Positions 8,455 to 16,618 of a stretch of DNA of 30,507 nucleotides are shown piece after piece. Source of the stretch: Cladosporium sp. IMV 00045 (taxonomy: Eukaryota > Ascomycota > Dothideomycetes > Cladosporiales > Cladosporiaceae); contig MSJI02000346.1 of NCBI GenBank assembly GCA_001931905.2, positions 1-30,507 on the forward strand. Direction: 5' to 3'. Below the pieces are notes generated by a model. The model saw only the letters and a program-made list of their open reading frames with translations, had not been told where the DNA came from and did no database searches. The stretch's first letter is position 1; each line of letters begins with the position of its first letter. The position numbers and the translations under genes were made by a program.

Positions 8455-10134
8455 CTAATTCGCTGGAGTAATAGCCCATTTGCTCCTCGCCCTGATCCTT
8501 GGTCCCCACTTCCAAAAAGCATACGGAATAGGCACCACAGCCGCACTGATGCATGCCAGAATCGTAAGTGTGTACCGTGGTCCTAGGTTCTTGTAAAATG
8601 GCACACCAACCACCGTCATCCCGCCCGCTGCCAGATATCGTACCAACGCTACAAAGGTGAGGGCGGAGGCAGCGTTGACCTCGTACGAGTCGATGATGTA
8701 CATGTAGGCCGACATGAAGATCGAGATGATTCCAAAGCCGATGAGCAAAGAGGCGCAGATTGGGGACCAGATGCTGATGTGAGGGAAGTCCGTCCAAGCC
8801 ATCCAAAATAGTCCGATGGGGACAGTCGGCGCTCCATACATGGCATACAGCAACCGAGTCTCTCGCTCCAACTTTGTGCCTTTACCGTCATCTCCGTCCC
8901 GTTGAAGCTGCTTCTTCGTTTGACGGTATACGATGGGAACCAGGAAGACGTCGAGGGTAATCCCGATGAAGAGACCCAGGAAGATTGTGAATGATAAACC
9001 GCTGTTGATGTCATAGGTCTGCTCGAAAATGTAGGGGTAGCCGTCCAGGAAGGTGAAGAGGACGATGTAGATGACACTCAAGTAGAAGGTCCAGCTGATG
9101 ACGATCGGTTCCGCCCCGAGAATGAAAGGCCGCGAGAAGTTCTTCTTCAGGATCTGCACTGTCGACAACCCATGCAACTCTACTTCAGCGCGAAATCGGT
9201 CATCGCCGGTGAGCTTGCGGAAGTAGTACGCTTTGTACTTGAGGAGGCGTGGCCCGAGAGTCTCTGCCTTGCCGATAATGACCATGGCAATGATTAGGCC
9301 GTCAGTGATCAACATGATCCACTCAGCCCAGCGCCAGCTCAAGACGCCGGTGTAACCAATGTATGCTCCGATGACGGGACCCAGAGTTGGGCCGCCAAAG
9401 CCCGAGATTGCAAAGATTGGGAAAGCCCAAGTCTTTTCTTTGGCGTTCCAGATATCGCTCATGCTTCCTCCGGCGACTGTAAGAGGGGCTGCACCACAGA
9501 AGCCTGCGAGAAATCGGAAGACAATTTGTGCGCCGATGTTGGGCGCGAGTGCAGAAGCCAGTATCCAGATTCCAAAGAGCGACAATGCGCCAAGATATAC
9601 CGGATACCGTCCCACGAGTTCAGACAAGGGGCTGCTGAAGAGAGCACCAACGCCGAACCCGATCAAGAACATCGCAGTGCCACCGAGCGCTTCGGTGACT
9701 TCAGAGACACCCAGGTCCATGGAGGCCGGCACAAGGACTGCAGAGTCAATTGAAGAAGCCGCAGTGACGACAAATGCAATGAAGAATAAGATGATGGTCG
9801 TCCTCAATCGGCGTGGAGTAGACCAGTTCTGGGGATTCTGAGGATCGCTTGGGGATTCCCAGCCAACGATGTACACATCTTTGTCGTCGTCGGCTTGGGA
9901 GAGGGTCACGCCTGGAATGCGGGTGTAAGGGTGATGCGTGAAGTCGCTTTTGTCCGTGGATGAGTCGTCTTCATCTTTCTCCTTCTCATCTTCATCGCCA
10001 CTACTGACTTGGCCTCCTTGACTTGACGCTTCTGGAGAATCGTTAATGACGCCACCATTTTCTGTCTCGCGGAGATCGTCAAGTTGTCGCTGTACTCCAA
10101 GCTTGAGTCTGCGTAGTTGCAAGAACGCTGCCAT
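8455..10134 (-). CDS. MFS transporter, DHA1 drug:H+ antiporter type
   Basis: 559 residues in one exon, a major facilitator with about twelve hydrophobic segments between roughly residues 105 and 545 after an acidic, Ser-rich cytosolic N-terminus. DHA1 signs are the GVGALFSSPLSELVGRYPVY loop (motif A) and the GGPTLGPVIGAYIG antiporter motif C in segment 5. Such proteins export drugs, polyamines or fungal metabolites across the plasma membrane. The frame extends 30 codons further to a GTG, but the ATG at 10134 (AGCATGG) gives a normal cytosolic N-terminus. A perfect 20-bp palindrome containing CGG and CCG lies 195 bp upstream, a candidate Zn2Cys6 regulator site. The gene sits downstream of the copper-monooxygenase gene on the same strand. 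The substrate is unknown. Confidence 0.88.
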   Translation of the reverse strand: MAAFLQLRRLKLGVQRQLDDLRETENGGVINDSPEASSQGGQVSSGDEDEKEKDEDDSSTDKSDFTHHPYTRIPGVTLSQADDDKDVYIVGWESPSDPQNPQNWSTPRRLRTTIILFFIAFVVTAASSIDSAVLVPASMDLGVSEVTEALGGTAMFLIGFGVGALFSSPLSELVGRYPVYLGALSLFGIWILASALAPNIGAQIVFRFLAGFCGAAPLTVAGGSMSDIWNAKEKTWAFPIFAISGFGGPTLGPVIGAYIGYTGVLSWRWAEWIMLITDGLIIAMVIIGKAETLGPRLLKYKAYYFRKLTGDDRFRAEVELHGLSTVQILKKNFSRPFILGAEPIVISWTFYLSVIYIVLFTFLDGYPYIFEQTYDINSGLSFTIFLGLFIGITLDVFLVPIVYRQTKKQLQRDGDDGKGTKLERETRLLYAMYGAPTVPIGLFWMAWTDFPHISIWSPICASLLIGFGIISIFMSAYMYIIDSYEVNAASALTFVALVRYLAAGGMTVVGVPFYKNLGPRYTLTILACISAAVVPIPYAFWKWGPRIRARSKWAITPAN

Positions 10135-10727
10135 GCTCTGCGAATGCTCGGTCTGGACAACAACAATGAAGAAAAAATTGATGCTCAATAGCAAATGCCA
10201 GAAAATAAGAAAGCCAAGCAACACATTAAAGCTGGAGCGAAAGCTTGAACGTATGATCCTGACATCTGATTAATAAGAAAGTCGAACGATGAATGACGAT
10301 AACGCCTTTCAAACGTCATCACGAAGTCGTTCGGCACATGTGCCGAACTCAAAGCTTTAAAACGGACTCATGGCGGCCGTTCTGCGGTAGTCAGGGACTC
10401 GAGATCAAAAGATGAACATCAAAGCCATGTGGCGAGCGGCTTGAAGAAGTTGTCAAGCCCAACAAAGGCTTGTCTTGCGTGATTCACCCATCTGGCTAAC
10501 AATTCAATGATCCTGGTCGGACTTGACGGATGATCCATCCGATCCGAAGCCGATCCGGTCGCCGATCCCGATGAAGGAGACGGGGGACTACTTTTGATTG
10601 CTGCTTCTGAGTCCTGGATTGGTAATACGGCGCGCATGCCAGTCTCGAAAAATTGAATACTGTATTGCTATTCGATGACGACTCTCACCAATGGAAACAA
10701 TTCCACTCCCGTTAACTTACTACGGAT
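10135..10727. promoter_or_regulatory. Upstream region of the DHA1 transporter
   Basis: 593 bp between the copper-monooxygenase stop and the transporter ATG. It holds the 20-bp palindrome (10329-10348) and, near 10537-10575, a cluster of GATCCG and CCGATCC words. It has no credible coding frame. Confidence 0.5.
10329..10348. promoter_or_regulatory. 20-bp perfect palindrome, CGG-N8-CCG
   Basis: GTTCGGCACATGTGCCGAAC is identical to its own reverse complement over 20 bases. It contains inverted CGG/CCG triplets spaced by 8 bases, the architecture recognised by homodimeric fungal Zn2Cys6 regulators, and its core is the E-box-like CACATGTG. It lies 195 bp upstream of the DHA1 transporter ATG. The palindrome is seen directly; the regulator is inference. 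Confidence 0.65.
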
Positions 10728-13505
10728 CTAGCCCTTCACGCCCCTCTGACCACGCTTCAACAAGCTGAATCCAACAACACCGATGTAGAGAAACGCAATG
10801 GCACCGACGAGAACACCGTAAGCGATAAGAAGACCGTTCGAGGCATCCGCGAGCTGCAAGCCCAACCCGCCATTGACCATGCCCAAGATGACTGCCGCTC
10901 TCCCAGTGAAGATGTGAATATACGACCACGCCGTTCGCTGCTGTACACGCTTGTACACCTTGTGATGGATGGCACCTAGGAACGGCATGAAGAATAGGAC
11001 AGCTAGAAGCAGCAAGCCGATGCCTGCATGAGGCTCGTTCATGTAGTCGACTGCATCCGCGACGTAGATACCAAGGCCCGCTGCAGCGATAAAGAGACCA
11101 AAGCCGAAGATCTGCAAACCGCCGTGCGCCCAAGCCAGGTGAGGAAAGCTGCCCAAGCGAACCAGTATGGCGCCGAGTGGGAAGATGATAACGAATGCGA
11201 CGAAAGCCAGTGCGCCGTGAGCCTGTATGTAGCGGTTCTGCGTCTCGGTGGAAAGTCCTTCCCAGCCGGAAAGATTTGACGGCGAATGTGTTGTCGTATT
11301 AGCAATCAGAAACGGATTCGTTACATCGGCTTCAGTGCCTCCCGTGGCCCGCGAAAGAGCCCACTGGAATCTTCCCGTCCTGTCGTGCTGAGAGATGACG
11401 GCATTGGTATCGTCAGTGTCAAGCTGTGACCCTTGGTGATATGCATAGATCCAGTCGCTGTCACTGCTTTCGAGGTCCAAGGTGCCTGAGCTCCACTGGG
11501 TGCAGTTGGCGCAGCGTACGTTCGCCGTCATTTTTCCTTCCGAGATTCCGGACCCCTCCAACAGAGTGACGTCTGCAGCGTCGTTGATAGTCGGCATCTC
11601 ATGACCTGGTGCATTCCTTGGAGACAGCGTCACGTTTGTGCCATCCGCCGAGCTGTACATCAGGAACATGTTTGCGTTGCTCATCGCTGTTCCTTGTGCA
11701 AGCGCGACCCAGGAATATGCTGTTGGTGCTGTGAGTTGGAAGTAGATGTCGCCAGAGCCAGAATTGGCCGATTGCTCGGGAACGTGCAAAGAAAAGCACA
11801 CCTCAGACTCAGGACAAGTGCTCAAGACTGCCGGTCCACCTGATCCCGCACTAGAGTTGGAGGAGCCTCCGGTGCCTGACGCAGGGCAAGTATTCCCGGG
11901 CTCTGTCAGATTCCTGTATGAGGACGTGAGAAATTCCGAAGGGTAGATGTCTGGCTGCTCTTCGGTTGATTCCATACACAGCGCTGCTGTTCCATTCATC
12001 TCATTCTCGATTGACTCGCCCACGTTGTACTGTGTACAAGCAAGCACGCTGTTTGCGGGATAGTAGTCAACCCAAGCAAAGCACATTTCATCTTTGCTCG
12101 CTTGCCCACCAGGTACAGGTTCGGTGTCGTTCGAAGTGTCAAACTCGCAAGTAGTGATTAACTTATCTCCAGGGAAGAGTTTTACTTCATGCAAGCTCTT
12201 TGAGAATTGGTAGCCGTACTCGAAGTCGCGAAGAGTCGAGAGTGGTGCTATCTCCTCGCCATCTCGAATGATCTGAACACGTGTGTTTCGGCCACGGAAG
12301 TGCATGTGATGAAAGACCGAAAATGCAGTGATGCCCTCCGAGGGCCATCGGTCGGTACATTCAGGCGTGCAGACTGTCGAGCGTGCGGTGATCTCTTTGC
12401 CAGGCTCGAGGAACCAGCCTCTGACTTCAAGGTCACCCAGCGTCAAGGTTCCAACCTCCATTTCTACGGGTTTGTCATCATAGAGGAAGGTGTAGCTCGC
12501 AGCATCCTTCTCGCCTTCGATGCCTTCAGGATTGTTGTAATGAGTTTCCAGCATCACGTACTCATAAAGATCGGAGCTGAACGGCTTGCCATACCCGGGC
12601 TCAAATGTGCGACCAGACATGCCAGGAGCCCATTCTGTAACGAAACCGTTGCAAGGATTGGAGAAATCGGGGTTGCAATCCGCTTCATCATTGTCAACCA
12701 TGTCAACAAATTCATCGGGCAGGCCATAGCATGCGTAGAGAACCAAGTGATGCAGCAGATCACTCGCCTTGTTCGGTCTTTCCGCCAGCAAGTAGTTTCT
12801 TTCGCCAGCGGGCATTTTATGGAGACTGTAGCAGTACGTTGTCTCATCAGTGGGAACGGTCGTCTCAGGCTGGATCACCGTGAAGTTCCTGGTGTCGGCA
12901 ATGTCCCGAACTTCGTTCACCGATATCGTCTTTCCATGTCCAAGTTTGATGTATTTCTTGCCGTTCTGGCCAGGTCCATGTTGGGCAAAGGCGTTGTCGT
13001 CAGAGAAGGAGTAGATAAACCACTGCCAGGAGTTCGCGTTGACATTTGATTGACTTTCAAGGCACTCGGCCTTGTTTCGCTTCTCGAAAATGAAGGATGT
13101 GATACCATTTTCCTGATGGCCTTCTATGAAGCGCATATTGTTGTCCTGGTCCTGGGAGAGCTCGGGTGTGATGAAGCCCGCCGCACGGCGGTTCTCGAAT
13201 TGGAATTCATTGTTTTCGTCGTTGTATCCAAGGGCGATATCTGCGCCGGTCATGGCGCCTGTCTCGCTGAATCCAAGTGCCAGGTAGCCGGCGGACCGAG
13301 AGGCGATACCAAAGGTCGAGTAGTTGTCACCAGTCTTCCAGTAAAGCTGAACGTCGCCATTCTCGTCTAGTGCAATACTGCTGTTGAAATCATGACGGTC
13401 GAAAGGGACCCAGTCGGTATCATTTTGGCTTTGTACAAGCCCAAAGAAGAGCGGCAAGGTTGACACTAGGAATGACAACACAGAATAGGAGCGCAGCATC
13501 TTCAT
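10728..13505 (-). CDS. DOMON-Cu(II) monooxygenase-DOMON-cytochrome b561 fusion
   Basis: 925 residues, one exon. Order: signal peptide (about 1-27); DOMON (about 30-185); copper type II ascorbate-dependent monooxygenase halves (about 205-510) of the dopamine beta-monooxygenase/PHM family; a Ser/Gly linker (545-558); a second, CDH-cytochrome-like DOMON (about 560-735); and a b561 module of five to six membrane helices (about 750-920) with a short basic tail. The copper ligands are visible: His252-His253 (LLHHLVLY) and His322 (LETHYNNP) for one site, His400-x-His402 (HMHFRGR) and Met474 (DEMCFAW) for the other. Candidate haem ligands are Met608 and His707 in DOMON 2, and His763, 794, 826 and 864 in b561. 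The family hydroxylates organic substrates with O2 and ascorbate-derived electrons. I infer that the b561 and DOMON haems feed electrons to the copper sites. The substrate is unknown. The frame runs 22 codons further to a TTG, but the ATG at 13505 starts the signal peptide. Confidence 0.92.
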   Translation of the reverse strand: MKMLRSYSVLSFLVSTLPLFFGLVQSQNDTDWVPFDRHDFNSSIALDENGDVQLYWKTGDNYSTFGIASRSAGYLALGFSETGAMTGADIALGYNDENNEFQFENRRAAGFITPELSQDQDNNMRFIEGHQENGITSFIFEKRNKAECLESQSNVNANSWQWFIYSFSDDNAFAQHGPGQNGKKYIKLGHGKTISVNEVRDIADTRNFTVIQPETTVPTDETTYCYSLHKMPAGERNYLLAERPNKASDLLHHLVLYACYGLPDEFVDMVDNDEADCNPDFSNPCNGFVTEWAPGMSGRTFEPGYGKPFSSDLYEYVMLETHYNNPEGIEGEKDAASYTFLYDDKPVEMEVGTLTLGDLEVRGWFLEPGKEITARSTVCTPECTDRWPSEGITAFSVFHHMHFRGRNTRVQIIRDGEEIAPLSTLRDFEYGYQFSKSLHEVKLFPGDKLITTCEFDTSNDTEPVPGGQASKDEMCFAWVDYYPANSVLACTQYNVGESIENEMNGTAALCMESTEEQPDIYPSEFLTSSYRNLTEPGNTCPASGTGGSSNSSAGSGGPAVLSTCPESEVCFSLHVPEQSANSGSGDIYFQLTAPTAYSWVALAQGTAMSNANMFLMYSSADGTNVTLSPRNAPGHEMPTINDAADVTLLEGSGISEGKMTANVRCANCTQWSSGTLDLESSDSDWIYAYHQGSQLDTDDTNAVISQHDRTGRFQWALSRATGGTEADVTNPFLIANTTTHSPSNLSGWEGLSTETQNRYIQAHGALAFVAFVIIFPLGAILVRLGSFPHLAWAHGGLQIFGFGLFIAAAGLGIYVADAVDYMNEPHAGIGLLLLAVLFFMPFLGAIHHKVYKRVQQRTAWSYIHIFTGRAAVILGMVNGGLGLQLADASNGLLIAYGVLVGAIAFLYIGVVGFSLLKRGQRGVKG

Positions 13506-14873
13506 TGAAGTTGAGTGGTAGATGGGGGTTGGATGCAATGCGATGAAGATGTCGAAGCTGCCCCAAATCAACGTGTCATTGCATTGCTGTGAGACAGCAT
13601 GTCCTACTTGTAGTTAATCATGCTGCCTGGTGAGCCCACGTTTGACTCAGCAGAAAAATGTACGACCCAATGGCATGTTGTGTTTGCTCAGCCAGCTCAG
13701 CCAAGCTGTCCTGTTGCGCATTCGCGAGCGGCATATGCGAGAAGCCCAATCACGGTTCGCAAATCCTCACAGCACCTATACCTCTTCATGGTCTGACCTG
13801 CATGTTGGGTCCTTGTACACGCCGATCACGTCGGCAGTGCAGACTGCTGTGAGGTGGGGAACGATGGCTCTGGCGGCCATGTATCACAGAGGCGCCAGAG
13901 AACCCCATCTAGTGTCAGCGATACGTTCGTGAATCTGCCCGGTTGACCAGAGCATACAGTTCCCCTGGAAAGGTCCCAAAACCAATGCTCCTCGTGGCAG
14001 ATTCCTGACACCTCCGTGTCCGGCGTAGATTCGATGCCTGGCTCCATGACCAGCACAGCGCTGAAGGCGTGACACCTGCGCCTCATCCTCTCGGTGGTAA
14101 GGGGAAAGTAGGACAAGGCTACCTCTATTCCTGAAACATCGTCGTACGGTCAAAGGAAGCATGTCAGCACACAAGGCTCATCATCCAAAAGACTTGGCTC
14201 GTCTTGGCCTCAGCTTCATTCTACGAGCGAGCCAATCAACAGCCATGGACGTCAGCTCTGCTGTGCCGTCATTGGCTCTCTCGCATTTGCTGCTTTGCGC
14301 AGCGGTATGATACAAGTTTTGGTGTACATGTAGGGAGGCAGCAGTAAAAGAGCTCCCGACCGTCTGCTCATAGCCGGATGACAAGGCAAGGGTCTATGTG
14401 TGACAACCAGCAGTCGCAGTGAATGGATGCTCTCGATCAGGCTTAGATGTGATGTCAGAATACATCGTGAGATGTCTGGTGCCTCAGCTTGCGATCCCTC
14501 CGAGACAATAGACATACACATGCATATATCGTATCAGCATACGTCACTCAATACCAGACGCTGAGATGGTGGATGACATGGCCGCAGAAGCATACGTACA
14601 AGACTCTGCCCCGTGGTCATCTTGTTCAGCTGGCTGTTTAGTGCATTTGCCTTCGGGATGTAGAGTTTATCAACCACCGAGATAGGCTCAATTATCGATT
14701 TCGGTCAAAGCATCACACCACTGAAGCCATTAGTACACGAGCTGAAATGACTGCGTTGCTCGAGATTGAAGTGCGAATGCGTAGATAAAACGATGGGTAC
14801 ATGGAAACAGAAAATCACATGCTCGGTCGAGTCAAGGTAAGATACACTCCTCCGGTCTTGGTTAGCCCAAGGG
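13506..14873. other. 1.4-kb region without a recognisable gene
   Basis: The left part is the promoter side of the copper-monooxygenase fusion and the right part is downstream of the membrane-protein gene. Several open frames of about 60-100 codons overlap on both strands, but none has family resemblance or a consistent start. No tRNA was found; GGTTCGCAAATCC near 13754 only loosely resembles a B box. A small unspliced gene or ncRNA cannot be excluded. Confidence 0.45.
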
Positions 14874-16199
14874 TTAAATGTGAGGTATGTTGTCAGCCCA
14901 AGTAGTCTTCAGTGCCCCTGGCGGAATGAAAAAGAGAAATCGAACCATTTGAACAGCCAGAACGCATCTTGACACCACGTAAAAAAAGGTTCCTACCATG
15001 GCACTGTACATGAATACATTCCCGGCGATCTCGTCCCTGTTTTCCTGCCAGCGAGACGGAAGCAAAATCTCTGCCATGCCTTCAAGAAACGAGGAGACGC
15101 AGAGTGTAGCCAATATATATGGCGCTGAAGCACAGGAGACGATGGAACTGACACGCCAGATCCATTTGTCGGCATTCGTTGGGAAAGAAAAGTTCCATGC
15201 CGCCACGTGGAATGAGCCCAAAACAAGAGCGAGAGCGGGGACGAACAGTATGAGACGATCCCGTGTCTCCAAGTCATCGCTTCTGACGTAGCCGTCAAGA
15301 CGCATGTTATGTATGGTGTGCTGCTCCGACCGATGCAGGGATTGTTGACTGGTACCGTCGAAAACTTCTTGTAGAGGTTCTGGCATGTCACCTCCAAATG
15401 ACAACAAGATATTGACAGTGTTGACAGAATGCGGTTTTTCGAACAAGATCGCAAAAGATAGCAGCGAGCAAACAGCCGTTGCGAGGACACTCATCTCAAG
15501 CTGCGTGACCGCCGAGCCATTAGAAAGCCTGGTAACGCAGTTGACGCCAAAGTATACCATCTGGAAGATGACAAGGCTTTTAGCAAAGCCGTCACGCTTT
15601 GAACGATCTTCGATGTCTTCCTTGCTTGGTAAGTACTTGAAGTTTATCTCTTGGTGATGGAGCTCGAGGACTTTGAGCAGCGAGTGTCCAGTCAGATGAG
15701 TGATATCCTGAGGTCGGCGGGTGGCGTTAGAGCGTACCGCAAAACCCCCCATTTCGGCGAAGAACGCATGAGTAGTCGTCCAACCACCCGGCGGTTGCAT
15801 CTCTTCACCAAGCTTCTTCAATCTTGAGGCAAAGAACCTGGCTGACCCACGGTTTTCCAGAGCGATAAAGGCATAGTACTCTGGAGCGATCATAGTAATC
15901 ACCATCCAAAGAAGGCTGGGGTATGTACGTTTCCACCACCACTTGAGCCAGCCACTGAAGCCACTGTCTCTTCCGTCTCGTTGCTCTGGCACGCTCAGGT
16001 GTAAAACAGTGTATGTGCAGGCAACAAGTGTTGCTAGACAGCTCCAGATGATACCGAGGGTGCCTCGGACGTTCGGCTCTTGGACGTAGTTGTAGGATGT
16101 GTCGGGCAGGGTGCAGTTTGCGTGGAATGTGGTGAGACATGTTGCGCTCGCTGCGAACCATAGCAGCTGGGTAAAACTGTGTAAGGCTCGGAATCGCAT
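14874..16199 (-). CDS. Uncharacterised fungal polytopic membrane protein
   Basis: 441 residues, no intron. I recognise the family pattern but no function. It occurs widely in ascomycetes and basidiomycetes and is usually annotated as hypothetical. Residues 1 to about 27 form a signal-like segment followed by a lumenal NCT sequon and Cys. About seven further hydrophobic segments follow. Conserved-looking blocks are TVLHLSVP (after the first membrane segment), MIAPEYYAF, the GGWTTTHAFFAEMGGF block near residues 137-152, FEKPHSV in the middle, and the C-terminal RFLFFIPPGALKTTWADNIPHI-type end. The upstream frame extends 15 codons but only from TTG; the ATG at 16199 has an ideal context (ACCATG). 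A transporter, channel or sensor role would be a guess. Confidence 0.75.
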   Translation of the reverse strand: MRFRALHSFTQLLWFAASATCLTTFHANCTLPDTSYNYVQEPNVRGTLGIIWSCLATLVACTYTVLHLSVPEQRDGRDSGFSGWLKWWWKRTYPSLLWMVITMIAPEYYAFIALENRGSARFFASRLKKLGEEMQPPGGWTTTHAFFAEMGGFAVRSNATRRPQDITHLTGHSLLKVLELHHQEINFKYLPSKEDIEDRSKRDGFAKSLVIFQMVYFGVNCVTRLSNGSAVTQLEMSVLATAVCSLLSFAILFEKPHSVNTVNILLSFGGDMPEPLQEVFDGTSQQSLHRSEQHTIHNMRLDGYVRSDDLETRDRLILFVPALALVLGSFHVAAWNFSFPTNADKWIWRVSSIVSCASAPYILATLCVSSFLEGMAEILLPSRWQENRDEIAGNVFMYSAMVGTFFYVVSRCVLAVQMVRFLFFIPPGALKTTWADNIPHI

Positions 16200-16618
16200 G
16201 GTAGCAAACCGCCCAATCACGGTTGTTGAGGCTGGAAATGGCAAATCACGGCAGTCGTGGAACGCGACAAGATGGACTGGAGAAAAAGGCCAGAAGTGAC
16301 GGAGAGATGCAGTCGAGTAATTGCTGGCGGTGGATAATTAGGCGGATCCAAGTGAAGGTGGAATAAAATGCGTGGTAGCGAGACAGCCTCGTTGATATAC
16401 GTCTTCAGCCTCGAAAGTTCTCTCCTGGTGGCCGCAGCCTCACAGTATCGGAGAACCAGTCAAAAGCAGCGAAGCTCACGCATATGCATGCCTGCGCTAA
16501 GAATGGACTGCGTGGCGCTTTTCGCCACCCCCAGCTCGTCTGGACGGCTGCCGTGTAACAAAAGCGCAGGTAATGATACAAACATAAAGTACAGCATGGG
16601 CTGCTTTGAGAAGAATCA
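16200..16618. other. Intergenic, membrane-protein promoter and AAR2 3' end
   Basis: About 420 bp between two genes on the minus strand. It should hold the promoter of the membrane-protein gene and the 3' end of AAR2. No clear element was identified. Confidence 0.4.

Noticed and set aside
10135..10224. Longer N-terminus for the DHA1 transporter with an extra hydrophobic segment
   Set aside because: It begins with GTG, and the ATG at 10134 has a better context and gives the normal cytosolic N-terminus.
12207..13049. 280-codon plus-strand frame inside the copper-monooxygenase gene
   Set aside because: It is antisense to conserved catalytic domains and has no family resemblance.
5206..13505. 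Secondary-metabolite cluster
   Set aside because: There is no polyketide synthase, NRPS, terpene synthase or pathway regulator in the window; kept only as a weak neighbourhood observation.
13741..13800. Possible tRNA B box (GGTTCGCAAATCC)
   Set aside because: It has one base too many for the consensus, no matching A box upstream, and no cloverleaf can be drawn.
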